This document shows, piece by piece, positions 21,375 to 32,682 of a stretch of 64,000 bases of DNA. Both the position numbers and the translations under genes were made by a program. Under the pieces are notes generated by a model. It worked only from the letters and a program-made list of their open reading frames with translations. It had not been told where the DNA came from and searched no databases. Origin of the DNA: Persicaria tinctoria. Lineage: Eukaryota; Streptophyta; Magnoliopsida; Caryophyllales; Polygonaceae. Position 1 is the first letter of the stretch. Each line of letters begins with the position of its first letter. The stretch lies in contig JBANSL010000014.1 in the NCBI GenBank assembly GCA_037127255.1, positions 70,105,646-70,169,645 of the forward strand. Direction: 5' to 3'.

Positions 21375-21479
21375 GTATAAAGATCTCCGTCTTATGGTGA
21401 GAATTATTATTATAAAACTAAATAAAAGTTAAGATAAGTAAGAAAGGGGTAGTTGATGACAAATACTCTTATTAGCTTA

Positions 21480-21880
21480 ATTATTATGGAGCGAACGGTA
21501 AGATCCAGAACAAATAGTTAGTTCTATTAAGACGGATGACAGGCGTTGGGAATTAGAGGTTTTCTTGGACGCTACCAGTAGCGGTGAATATGATTTGAGT
21601 TGCGGAACCGTTGGTTGATTGGCCATTGGAAGACATTGTTAAGGATCATAGGCTGCTCTGATACCATATAAAGAAGCAATGTTTGTGGAAAAGGTTAATT
21701 TTCTCATTCCATTTGAGAGTTAATTTATACAGAGAAATACAAAACTGTAAGCTATAGTCAAGGAAACTAAAAACTATGACCAAGGATAACAACCTTGATT
21801 TACACGTATCTACAAATATCCTAAATCAGGATAAACTCAAATGTTATCATAATAATAATATCTTAGCAGACATATTCATC
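21480..21880 (-). pseudogene. truncated copia: LTR, PBS and gag start
   Basis: On the minus strand an LTR-like segment (about 21868-21667) is followed by TGGTATCAGAGCAGCC, a full initiator tRNA-Met PBS. A gag-like frame then starts at 21636 (MSSNGQSTNGSAT) and, past a stop, reads VIRLNRTNYLFW, the copia gag motif. The rest is missing. It is independent of the element ending at 21245. Confidence 0.75.
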
Positions 21881-22177
21881 GAGTTCGAATTCCTCTTTCT
21901 CCTATTGCAATGATATATATAAGTGCTTGCATATGAGAAAAAAATATAGTTGATAAAATAAAAAATGTGTAAAATTTTAAAAATTAAGATGGTTCTAACA
22001 CATGCAAAAATGTTTCTCATTCAATATTAGTTATAGAAATGGATAAATGGTTAAAAAAAATATGTAAATTTTTTATTAATTAAAATTTATGTAGATTAAG
22101 TTAATCGGTTGAAAAACCTAAAGGTTGTGAACTAATAGATGGCTAAAAATCATGATAAAGAAGGAAGGAAAATATAT

Positions 22178-22402
22178 TACTACATCCGTCTCACAAAACT
22201 TGTTGTTTGACTTTTTTGACATGCTTTTCAAGTAGTTAAAAACTCTATAAAATATCAATTTTTTGAATAATTTCATAGATAATTATATTAAGTATGAATT
22301 TTTTTTTAAAATTAATAAAACCAAATTGATAATTTATATAGTTTTTATTGTTTAAAAAAACGTGTCAAAAACTAAAACAACTATTTTAGAGCGGATGGAG
22401 TA
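22178..22402. mobile_element. Stowaway-like MITE
   Basis: 225 bp, ends TACTACATCCGTCTCACAAA and TTTTAGAGCGGATGGAGTA, interior nearly palindromic. Confidence 0.85.
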
Positions 22403-22612
22403 TTTTATTTTAAAATAAAGTAAAATTTTATAGAATGAAACACCGAGAAAGGTATCGACACATCAACGAAAATGTAGTAGTTGTCAAATATCTTCTCCTT
22501 CCAATTCATGTCAAATACCCTCTTTATTTTAAATCTTTATTCCTGTGTTGTATATATTTTGATTTTTTCCTCGTGCTCCATTTTTTTATACAAGGGGATA
22601 TTTTGGATGGCG

Positions 22613-23560
22613 TCAACCCCTATTGTACAACCACTCAAAAGTGTCATTGCAGACGAGAGCATCAAGCTCTGCATGAGATCTCCAACTCGTAGAAACCACA
22701 TCTAAAACTAAATGTGCCACCCAATTAGCCACGAAGTTGCATTCTCTAAATGTATGCGAACAAATGGCCTTATTGAATGAACGTAGTAGGAAGAGAGCGT
22801 CAGAAATCAACATTTCAATCTCGCATGGGCTTTTTCAAACTTCTTTAATGCCATTGACAATGCAAACACACTAAACAGTCCCCCTCCCACTCGAGTCGCC
22901 TGATACCCAATTGCTTAGCTTCCAAAAGCCTCATTTGTAGTCCAGCGGCTTCTGCTTGCAACACTAATGCCTTGCCACATATGCTAGCGTCGCAAGCAAT
23001 CGCTCTTCCATGTTCATCGCGAATCACAAAACCTGCATCAGCATAACTAGACAAAACTTTGGCCCCATCAAAATTCAGTTTCAAGAAACCCTCCTTTGGC
23101 TTCTTCCATCTGATAACAATCCTCTTTCTATTATTGTCTATGTTTTTTGGTTCTATTACGTCTTCTAGATTCACCGCTTTCGACACTTTCCAGTTTTTCA
23201 TTTGTTGTTTGATACTTATTTCCCATTTTTTTAGTTTTTCAATTGCTTGGTTTTCAAAAAGGATTTTGATCCTCATTGTCCAAATACCCCACCACGAGAA
23301 AGCAATGGTGGATTGTTTCTTTTGTCAATTTGTGGAAAATTTATGTTGCTATGCTTTTGTTGCTCTAGTTTCCCTTGTTATTGCTTCTTATTGTTCCCTC
23401 AGTGTTTGCTTTCATTTTGCCAATAAATCTCTGCATTGTTGGGCATTCAGTGAATAACAAAATATATGTATCGAATCTTCATCCGCGTGGTTAAACAATG
23501 CACACTCTATTCCTTTATTTTTTAGTCGTGTTTTAGTCAGTGTGCCATTCCCAAAGTTGT
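22613..23560 (-). pseudogene. LINE remnant: zinc-binding tail and RNase H domain
   Basis: From 23560 downward the minus strand first shows ECALFNHADEDSIHILFC, the CxxC...HxxxxC motif of the reverse-transcriptase zinc-binding tail, followed by several stops. From 23276 it is open with PKEGFLKLNFDGA, ADAGFVIRDEHG, QAEAAGLQMRLLEA and LEWEGDCL, the RNase H (RVT_3) domain with its Asp, Glu and Asp positions. A second frame (22813-22613) continues FNKAICSHTFRECNFVANWVAHL, the RNase H C-terminus. Stops and frameshifts mark a dead non-LTR retrotransposon fragment. Confidence 0.85.
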
Positions 23561-23654
23561 TTGTTATGTTTACATGTGTCTATGTGACATATTCCAACGC
23601 ACTTGATGTTGAAAACCAACCATTTCTACTTGGTTTCTGATATAATAAATACAA

Positions 23655-24162
23655 GGTTCTAAATATCGCGTATCGGGATTGTATCAGTTAGGAGTAAAAA
23701 TGATATATCGAGGATATGTCGAAGATATATCGGGATATATCGAATTTATCGGTTTCGCTAATTTTTAACTATAAATATTATATTTATACTTTAAAATATA
23801 AAAATACACATGAAAACTAATATTTAAATTGCAAAATTACCAAATAAATTTGACAAAATAAAAACAACTTCATTCGTAAAAGTTACCTTATCAAAGTTGG
23901 CAATTCTAAATATTCTCGATATATCGCCGATATTGACCGGATATATCGGGTCATAAAGGGTAAATTTGCCTTATAAAAGTTGGCAATTCTAAATATCCCC
24001 GATATGTCACCGATATTGACCCAATATATCGGCGTTGACCCGATATATCGCCGATATTGACCCGATATATGACGTTGACCGATATTTTTACTCGATATGT
24101 CGATATCGTATCAGATTCTAAATATCCCCGACATATCGGCCGATATATCCGATATTTAGAAC
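23655..24162. mobile_element. MITE-like element rich in CGATATATCG motifs
   Basis: 508 bp with inverted ends GGTTCTAAATATCG and CGATATTTAGAAC. The interior is packed with CGATATATCG, GATATGTCG and CCGATATTGACC units, often palindromic. No target duplication is clear. Confidence 0.7.
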
Positions 24163-24568
24163 ACTAAATATATATATGTCCTCAAAGTCATTTGTAGAAT
24201 TGTAGGAAGTTGGATGCTTAGGATTTTCTCAACTATATTCATTAACAAAGACTCTTGCAAATTTTCCACGTGTCATTTCCTATTTGTTTAATATAGTTTT
24301 CTATTTTTTCTTGTTCATCTATTTGATCTATTAGACTAAACTCCACTAGATCAGTCTCTTGATCAATCCATTTATATCTTTTCAAAATCTAATTGTTCTA
24401 CAATTCTCGACTTTCCAAATTAACCTCTCACAAAATTCTCTTTTTATTTCCGTTAATTTTGCCCATTGTCATAAGGTATTTTTCTTCCTTTCATATTCCC
24501 AAATGTTTGCATCTTTCAAATACGAAAGGCGGCTAGTGGGTAAATTCTAAGACATGATTAACAGAATC
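24163..24568. other. no gene seen
   Basis: AT-rich; a short run of polypyrimidine-rich frames without similarity that I recognise. Confidence 0.5.
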
Positions 24569-25005
24569 TACTCCATTTGTTTATAAAAACATGTCATTTA
24601 TTATTTACGTACGTTTTTTTAGGATGATAAAAACTATATAAAATATCTAATTTTTTTAACAACTTTGTATTTATTAATAGTAACTGCGAAATTTTTAAAA
24701 AATTATAAAAAAAATATATACTCTCTCTGTTCACTTTTACAAGTCTTTTACTATTTACACACATTTTCTTAGAATGATAAAAACTGTATATAATATTTTT
24801 TTAATAATCTCATACTTATTAGTAATAAGTATGATATTATTAAAAAAAATTGATATAGTATTTATCATCCTAAGAAAATGTGCGCAAATATTAAAAGACT
24901 TATGAAAATGTTTGGATGAAGTATTTTATATGATTTTTATCATCTTAAAAAAAAAATATACGTAAATAGTAAATGATTATATTTTACTGATGGGAGGGAG
25001 CAATA
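24569..25005. mobile_element. Stowaway-like MITE interrupted by a second MITE
   Basis: Outer ends TACTCCATTTGTTTATAAAA and TGATGGGAGGGAGCA are inverted repeats. The interior halves (TTTACGTACGTTTTTTTAGG and AAATATACGTAAATAGTAAA) pair with each other once the inner element is removed. The 205-bp inner element lies at 24719-24923. Confidence 0.78.
24719..24923. mobile_element. Stowaway-like MITE nested in another
   Basis: 205 bp, ends TACTCTCTCTGTTCACTTTT and AATGTTTGGATGAAGTA, near-palindromic interior with a central CATACTTATTAGTAATAAG. TA is present at each end. Confidence 0.8.
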
Positions 25006-25077
25006 AAAAATAATTAAACTTATTTCTACGCATTGCCTATCTAAACTCATTAATTCATTAATGGATCATTTAGTTAT

Positions 25078-25304
25078 TACTCCCTCCGTCTCAAAATAAT
25101 TATCGTTTTACTTTTTTGGCACGTTTTTAAAAAAGTAAAAAACTCTATAAATTATTTAATTTTTTAATAATTTTATAGATAATTGTATTGAGTATGAAAT
25201 TATTTTTTTAAATTAATAAAATCATTGATATTTTATATAGTTTTTACCATTCTTAAAAAATGTGTCAAAAGTAAAATGACAAGTTTTGCGAGACGGATGT
25301 AGTA
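25078..25304. mobile_element. Stowaway-like MITE
   Basis: 227 bp, ends TACTCCCTCCGTCTCAAAAT and TTTTGCGAGACGGATGTAGTA. Confidence 0.88.
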
Positions 25305-25700
25305 ATATATACGATCAGGACAAGAGAAAAACGTGGATAAGTGGTGGTCGCCAGTTTTTTTTTTTTTAATTATGTTTTACACATGCATCATGCACGTTAT
25401 TGATCGAATATTAAGGCATAGAGAAATTAACTATATAGCTAACCGTTTGACTATTTTAAGTCATTCATCTCTTATTACTCAATTTTTTTTCCTGATGATT
25501 AAGTTTAAGTTTTCATTTATAAGAATATTTTAGAGTGGATTACAGCGGTTATGTCCCAAAATGATTGTTATATGTTGAGTCTATCTTGATGTTATATTAT
25601 ATGTATTTGATGTTATATTATATGTACGATAATTTTATTACTTGATAGTTGATACTAAACTTGATTACTACAGCTGAACCCTTTACACTTGATTGTTATA
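25305..25700. other. no gene seen
   Basis: AT-rich, with a short duplicated block TGATGTTATATTATATGTA at about 25590 and 25610. Confidence 0.5.
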
Positions 25701-26747
25701 TGTTGGTTTGTTGAGATCTTCAAGAGATTTGGTTGAACCGATCTTTGGTTGCCTTCAACGTTTCAAAACAAACCATCAATACCAAAACAAAGTCAAGACC
25801 TTACTGATTGATGATAAGACCTTATTAGTGGAAAGTAAGGCCTGAACGTACTGACTCAAGTTTTTCATGAGCTCGGTTTTAATGGGCCTATTTCAATGGG
25901 CTTATATTTTCGACATTACTTGGACCAATATGTTATTGGGCCAGTTTTGAAGTCTTTGACATATAGATTTGGATCAATTATTTTAAGATTTATCCTTCTA
26001 ACTAAATATATATGTTAGTTTGTTTGTTGAGATTTTTCAGGGATTTCTTTAGCTCTTTCAACGTTTCAATTCAAGCCATATCCCATGCGTAGCTTCTGGA
26101 ATAATTTTTCAAATGTTGAAGCTTCTCCCCAGCGTATCTTTTGCAACGTCTCTCAACAAATCAGGCGTCCAAAGTTCAAACATTCAAATCAATTCAAACT
26201 CGGACGGGAGCCTTTATAAAGAGACGAAGGGATAGCAGTCGATACAAGCTTCACCCCCGCGCATACAAGTTCTCCTGCAATCATTTGTCTCCTACAACAC
26301 CGATCTCACATCTCTCCAAGCTTGAGAGTTTTATTTCTTTGAGTGTGTGAGATTTACATTGAGCTTTATCGTACAATTCATTAGGGTTATACTAAAGGTT
26401 CTTTACCCAAACGTATAGGATACTCCGACATCCATAGAACTTTGTTTCACTTGTGTGCTTGGGTTGCTAGATAGGAAGTTAGTCTAGAAGAGGGAAGATG
26501 TTCTAGAGGTTGTATCTAGAGCTCACAAGGAGAAGTGAAATAAAGTTGTGTTGAATCCTACGAGTTGGATAACCCTAGGCGGGAATGTAGGCAAGGTTGG
26601 CCGAACCTTGTTAACAATTCTCGTGTCCTTTACTTACTGCGCTTTATCTTTATTGTTTACGTTTGCCTTACCTATTATTCGTTATTTCGTTCTTAACTTG
26701 TTTCTGCGTTTCAGATAAGGTCTTATCCTTGACGGTAAGGTCTTACA
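25701..26747 (+). repeat. probable solo LTR (copia type)
   Basis: It starts TGTTGGTTTGTTGAGATC and ends AAGGTCTTACA. It has a TATA-like TTTATAAAGAG at about 26213 and the transcribed-leader style of long copia LTRs (CTTGAGAG...GTGTGTGAGATTTA). A second LTR-start-like copy (GTTTGTTGAGATTTTTCAGG with TTCAACGTTTCAA) occurs at about 26025, so the segment may be two overlapping LTR pieces. No target duplication or PBS was found, so this call is an inference. Confidence 0.45.
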
Positions 26748-28780
26748 GTTTTTGATTTTTAGAAAAGTTGCCATACTTATTCTTCCCCCCTTGCTAGAGT
26801 TTTTGTTAGCCTTTTACCTGCCTATTCCGCACTTCATTATAGATTTAAGGTTGAATTTGAAAAAGGAAGGGAATTGGGAGATAGAGTTTAGAAAGGTTAT
26901 GAAGAAGAAGATGAAAGTAGGCGGAGAGAGAGGATAGAAAGTAGGAGAGAGATAGGTAAAATGTTTGATCATCGGTTATACTATTCGCACGACAAAATCT
27001 CGTCAATTACACGGTACCGGTGCCGGATTCCTGGCTTGGCTCCTAGGTCGGTGTGCAGAGTGCAAATGCCTACTTCATAGGCCAGCATTCAGTTCGAGAT
27101 ATGCAATATATTACAACAACTTAGAAATCGTGATGCACTCGCAGGAATCTTGCAGCTTTTCAGACGGCCGACCAAGGAATTCGTCACCGGCGCCTCAGTT
27201 CGACGGGATAGGTCACAGAACTTGTAGGTTGACCAATTTTTGGTAATTAGGATGCTATGCCGTCTTAGGGAGTCGTGAAAGACGATTTTCAGTCGCCTTA
27301 AATCCTATCAAATAAATCCGACTAACCTAACTAATGTAGTTTGACAAGTATGGGTCGATCCCACAGAGAGTCAATGATTTGTATGCAAGTCAAGTGCGTC
27401 AACAAGAACAAGAAACAAAGGGGGGGGGGGAATTTTGATGGTTTGAACTAACTAACAATGCACAAGTAAGAAAAATAATAAAGTAAAACAGATTAAATAG
27501 ATGAATCTGAGAGAATAGCTCAGGTCAATCAATCTCAGCAATCAGGTTTGTTCATTGATCATTGATATTGAAAAGATAACTTCCTCTTTAATACTTTGTT
27601 GTGGAAAGACTAGGTCTTTTTAATCCAATTCCTTATCGAATCTAGTTAACAGGACAACCAGACCCTGAAAACCCTAATTATCAAACAATCTTGAAACTAT
27701 TAAGATTCAATTCAATAATCGATTAAGCTTAAAGGAAATCAACAAAGACAATCGACGCGCACAACCAGTTATTGCATCAATTGCACATCAATTCTCTATA
27801 CAAATCCCTAAATCAACCAGTTTCAGAGATTTATACTTTGCTACTCAAGAACATAGATAACTCAACCAGAAATTACCTATATCTAGCTATAGATTATCAT
27901 GAAAAGGCATCAGTTGATCAGACTAACGGAAATTCACGAAAACCCTAAACAATCTAAGCAAAGAATTGATAATATTCAAATAAGAGTATTAGGAACAGAA
28001 ATCTCACAATGAAATAGAAAACCTGAAGCTTCGATTAATTTCCCCGAGGAAAGAGGATTAGTTGTTCATAGTTGAAAAATCACCAAAGGTCTACAATGGT
28101 GCTTCTCCTGTTCGTCCGATGCCCAAACTAAAAACAAAAAGCTTTTCTTGTTCTTCCCCCAAAAACAACGTTTCATGTACCCCTTAATTGAAATTGCAAT
28201 TAAAAATTAATTAACACAAAGAAACAGGTGGTTCTTGCACTCGGAACAAAACTCGGGTGCACCAACTACTCGGCCGAGTTTCATCTTGACCCACCCGAGT
28301 TCTTTGTCTGCAGCAATCTTGATATCCAGATTTCGCTGTTTTCAAGGCCGAATTTGGAAAAGTTGTAAACAAGAAAGTTGTAGGTCTTCGAATCTTCTTT
28401 CCAACAAGTATAAGTACGCCCCGATCCGATAACTACAACCTTCGAACGACTCATTTTAGTGCAGTGTCGCCAGCTTGGACAGCTCCAATCCTTTGTAGGT
28501 TTAGCTCCTCAATATTCCGATTTCTTCTTTTTTTTACCCTCTTGTTCGATGCTAGGTCATTCCCATGTCATCAATTGGCTCCACCAATGCCTGAAAGTAT
28601 GTGCAAACATATGTAGATTCCGACTCTCTATATAATTAACTAAAATACGAAAACTACTCTAATTCATGCACTTTATTATATCTCAACCTATCTAAATGCA
28701 CATGTTAACACTACCTAAATGTGTATTATGTTTCGACACTTTTCTTGTCAACTTAGGAGGTCGATCAGCTTTGACACCGA
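26748..28780. other. no gene recognised; retroelement-like DNA
   Basis: At 26965-27246 a GC-richer open frame of 93 codons lacks a domain I recognise. Around 27340-27430 the string AAGTATGGGTCGATCCCACAGAGAG and a run of ten G resemble gypsy-type LTR leader DNA. 27430-28780 has moderate GC without long frames. I cannot set boundaries. Confidence 0.4.
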
Positions 28781-29749
28781 GCCGATGGTGAAAAAATTAT
28801 CGTCCATATAACAACCCCTTAATTATTCTATGGATACCCTAAAATACCCTTAATTTCTATCTGCTATGGACATTACAACGGCACACATAGTAATCAATTT
28901 TATGTTAAAAAACAGAGTAATGGAGTATCACATGTATAAATATGTAAGGTTGTGTGGAACTATATATATAATTACATCATACCAACACATATAATATAAG
29001 TATATAACTAATGGAACCTTACTTCACGAGTGAACAACTATATGTTATTGAAAAAGATACACCACCCAGAATGATATAATACTAAAAATTGTAACATGAA
29101 CAATTAATTACTTTATGGCGATGAATAATAATGTTATTATCGTGCAAGGAGAAAGGGGCATCGTTACTTTTTTTTTATTGTAAAAAATATTGAAATTGTT
29201 TTTTTCCCCTTTCTTTCTGAGTATATAAATAATCCTAAGTGATGAGCAAAGCCTAAACCACCCAAAATAAAACCATAAATTGCTAATCGGCCTTAATTAA
29301 TAATTAATCAAAGTTATAAATAAACTATAAGAAGATTCTAAGCATCACTTTCTTTTTGATTCAATTTATATTCTCATATATTTAAATGTATGCATTTTTT
29401 AATTAAAAACAAGTGCTCTTCATTGTTTTTTTAGTGATTATGAGTACCTTAATTCTTCTCTTTTGTGTGCACTAAATTTTTGCTTCCATTGGTTTATTTT
29501 GCCTTTTTTTTAATGATTTTATTTATTTATCATGATTTATTTAATACTCCGTGTAATTAATTGGCCGGATGTGGAAAAAAAAAAAAGATTTAATCTCTAG
29601 ATTAAAAATAAAAAGAATATATAGTAGTGTACAACAACAAGTATAAATATAAATCTTTACTAAGGATGCTTGGATTTCAATACCTTACGAGTATAATTAT
29701 AATGCAATTATTTGTTTGGTTAATATATTTTATAATATATTTAAAATAA
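28781..29749. other. no gene seen
   Basis: Strongly AT-rich intergenic DNA without long frames, inverted termini or RNA-gene motifs that I could detect. Confidence 0.5.
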
Positions 29750-29981
29750 TACTCAATACATTTCAAAATGATTGTTGTTTTAATTTTTACACATTTTTAA
29801 GAACGATAAAAATTATATTAAAAATCAACGATTTTATTAATTTACAAAAAATAATGTCAAACTTAATACAATTATCTATGAAATTGTTTTAAAAAACTAT
29901 TTAAAATTTTATAGAGTTTTTAGCTTCTTAAAAAATATATCAAAAAAAAAAAAAAATAAGTTTTGTGAGAAGGATGGAGTA
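29750..29981. mobile_element. Stowaway-like MITE
   Basis: 232 bp, left end TACTCAATACATTTCAAAAT, right end TTTTGTGAGAAGGATGGAGTA; more diverged than the other copies. Interior halves pair. Confidence 0.75.
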
Positions 29982-30143
29982 TAAATTTAAATTAAATACA
30001 TTGTAATCAATTATAAATTTATAACATAATTATTTATATATTTAACGCAACCTATAAAATATTTTATTATTTAAAATACATTATAAACAAAGTTTATATT
30101 TTATAATATTGGAATCCAAACAGACACTAATGTTTATCGGGTG

Positions 30144-30504
30144 AAAATCCTCTACAACCCTATACACACCCTTCTATGCAACACAAAATTAATTGGATTA
30201 AATATTTATGATAAAAAAAATTCAAAAAAATATATTTATGTTACAAATAACTAATCATATATATTTGTATAATTTTTTCATGAAAAACATATTTAAAAAA
30301 AATATTAAAATTATTATTATCAAATCCTCGTCTTTTCAATTTTAATATTTTTCAAAATATGTTTTTTCATGAAAAAATTATCCAAATATATATGATTAGT
30401 TATTTGTAATATAAATATATTTTTTTGAATTTTTTTATCATAAATACTTAACACAAATAATTTTGTATCACTCCTAGGGGTGTATGGAAGGTTGTAGGTG
30501 ATTT
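30144..30504. mobile_element. fold-back element upstream of the GID1 gene
   Basis: About 360 bp that is nearly one inverted repeat. The left arm AATCCTCTACAACCCTATAC pairs with the right GTATGGAAGGTTGTAGGTGATT, and the arms then stay complementary to a centre near 30320 (ATCATATATATTTGTATAAT with its inverse). The transcript would form a very long hairpin. No clear target duplication. Confidence 0.82.
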
Positions 30505-30791
30505 GGACTCAGGTTTATCATGTGGAAAAACTTATAAATACGGAGTATAGCCACAAGCGGGGCCCACCTCGGCAACAGTTTATTTCGAGCCGTCCCCGTT
30601 TGTCGTCTTCCTCCCTTTTAACACTCCGTTCCGTTCACCGTCTCTCCGTTCCTTTCTATTCCCCACCGTTGCGTTTGACTCTCTCTCTTTTTCGTCCTCT
30701 GCACACCCGTCTATTTCTTTGTTTCTTCTACCCCTCTCTTTTTTTCTCCAACTCCGATTGCTTTCTTAGGCATCTTTTCCCCTCTTTCGCC

Positions 30792-30798
30792 TATAAAA
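30792..30798 (+). promoter_or_regulatory. TATA box of the GID1 gene
   Basis: TATAAAA lies 340 bp before the start codon, downstream of a CT-rich stretch (30600-30760). A leader of roughly 310 bases would follow. Confidence 0.6.
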
Positions 30799-31136
30799 AG
30801 CGATATTTGGGGTCTCGGTTTGGGCTTCATATAATCCATAGGCTTAGCTGCCTCTGTTCTGTTTCAGACCCAGTGTACCATAAAAACCCCAGCTTTGAAG
30901 CTTAAAAAGGGGGGATTTCGTAGCTCAGATTGTTTTGGGGGGTTTTCCTGGTGCGTTGCTTGTTGATCTTCCCATGGTATTATGATCTGTTGGTTTGAGT
31001 TAGGAGGGTTCAAGAGAAGATCAAACTTCCGCAATTTGCCTCGTATTGTTTGATTTAGTGGTGGCGTTTGTTCCTTTTTCGTTTTGATTGCTTTGGTTGC
31101 AACTTGCTTGTGGGAGGGCGTGTGCGCGAAGTTCTA

Positions 31137-32682
31137 ATGGCGGGTAGTAATACTAATGAAATCAGCCTCAATGAATGCAAGGTTTGGACTTTATACCCCC
31201 ACTCTCTCTCCCCCACACAGGCCCCTTTGTAGTTTGTCCCCATTTCTCTGTTTTTTGGGTTTTATTTTTTGAAATTTCTGTATCAGTTTAGAGGGCTAAT
31301 GTGAAAGATTGGTTCTTTATTTTTCTGTTTCACGCTTAAGTCTTTACTTTCCGGGTTTAAAGACGCTGTTGGAATTTAAAGCTCTGTTTTTTGTTTTTGA
31401 TCTCTGATTATCTTTCTGGGTTGGATTTGCTGGCCTGCAACAACAAAGATGTGTTTAATTTGGCTTTTTGATTTGTTTGCGGCGAAATCAACTTCAAGGT
31501 GAAAGTCAAGATTAGGTTTTCATATTTGGGAAATTCCCCCATTTCCCCTTTCAACTTATGAAATTTGGCGTTTTTGTGTTCCATTTTTGTTCCATTTAGA
31601 GAGAAAAAAAGGCCTTTCATTTGAAATTTCAAAACTCTTTCTCACTTTGGTTTGTTGATTTTGTGCAGAAAATTATGCCATTGAACACATTCATCCTGAT
31701 CTCAAACTTCAAGCTATCTTACAGTCTCCTCCGGCGGCCGGACGGCACCTTCAACCGGTACTTAGCTGAGTTTCTGGAGAGGAAAGTCCCCGCCAACATC
31801 AACCCGGTTGATGGGGTTTTCTCATTTGACATCATTGACAAGTCCTCCAATATCGTCAACCGGGTGTACAGACCCGCCTCCGACAACGAAGCACACACCG
31901 GGTTCATCGAGCTCGAGAAGCCCTTGAGCACCGAGGAGCCAGTGCCGGTGATCGTCTATTTCCATGGGGGCAGCTTCACCCACTCCTCCGTCAACAGCTC
32001 CATTTACGACCTTTGGTGTCGCCGGCTAGTTCAGTTCTGTGGGGCTGTCGTGGTATCGGTGAATTACAGGCGGTCGCCGGAGCACAGGTACCCTTGTGCC
32101 TATGATGATGGGTGGTCAGCTGTTCAGTGGGTTAGCACTCGGACATGGCTGCAGAGTGGCCGGGATTTGAAGGTCCATATGTACTTGGCTGGGGATAGCT
32201 CCGGCGGGAACATCGCCCACCACGTCGCTGTTCGAGCAGCCGAATCCGGTGTCAAGATTATGGGAAATGTACTTCTTCATCCTATGTTTGGTGGCCAGAA
32301 AAGGACTGAGAATGAGCAGAAATTGGATGGCAAATACTTCATGACAGTCCAGGATCGCGATTGGTATTGGAGGGCCTATCTCCCGGAAGGCGAGGATCGC
32401 GATCACCCTGCGTGTAACATATTCGGTCCTAGGAGTAGGAGTATACAAGGGTTAGACTTCCCCAAGAGCTTGGTGGTTGTGGCTGGATTGGATCTTTGCC
32501 AAGACTGGCAATTGGAGTACGCCGAGGGGCTTAGGAACTCGGGGCATCCCGTTAGCCTCCTTTACCTCAAGCAGGCGACAATCGGGTTCTATTTCTTGGC
32601 GAACAACGAGCATTTTGAGATCTTAAAGAGGGAGATCAAGAACTTTGTGAGACCATGCCTGGATGATGAAGGGGCCTTGTGA
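31137..32682 (+). CDS. GID1: gibberellin receptor GID1
   Basis: Soluble nuclear/cytosolic receptor that binds gibberellin and then DELLA repressors, which are degraded through SCF-SLY1/GID2. Exons 31137-31181 and 31669-32682; intron GT at 31182 and AG at 31668. The spliced protein has 352 aa, the usual size. The start MAGSNTNEISLNECK and the join to KIMPLNTFILISNFK match the family's N-terminal lid. HGG (114-116), GDSSGG (190-195, Ser193) and Asp290 keep the hormone-sensitive-lipase fold. Ile320 stands where lipases have the catalytic His, as in true GID1 receptors (ATIGFYFL). Oddities: Phe23 replaces the usual Trp of PLNTW, and the FSFDIIDKS loop is one residue short. I infer a functional GID1B-like receptor. 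Confidence 0.96.
31182..31668 (+). other. intron of the GID1 gene
   Basis: 487 bp after codon 15, with donor AAG/GTTTGG and acceptor TTGTGCAG. An intron after the NECK/ECK segment is the expected position for GID1 genes. Confidence 0.92.

Noticed and set aside
22613..23276. Stand-alone RNase H-like host gene
   Set aside because: The upstream zinc-binding motif and stops in the same orientation indicate a LINE remnant.
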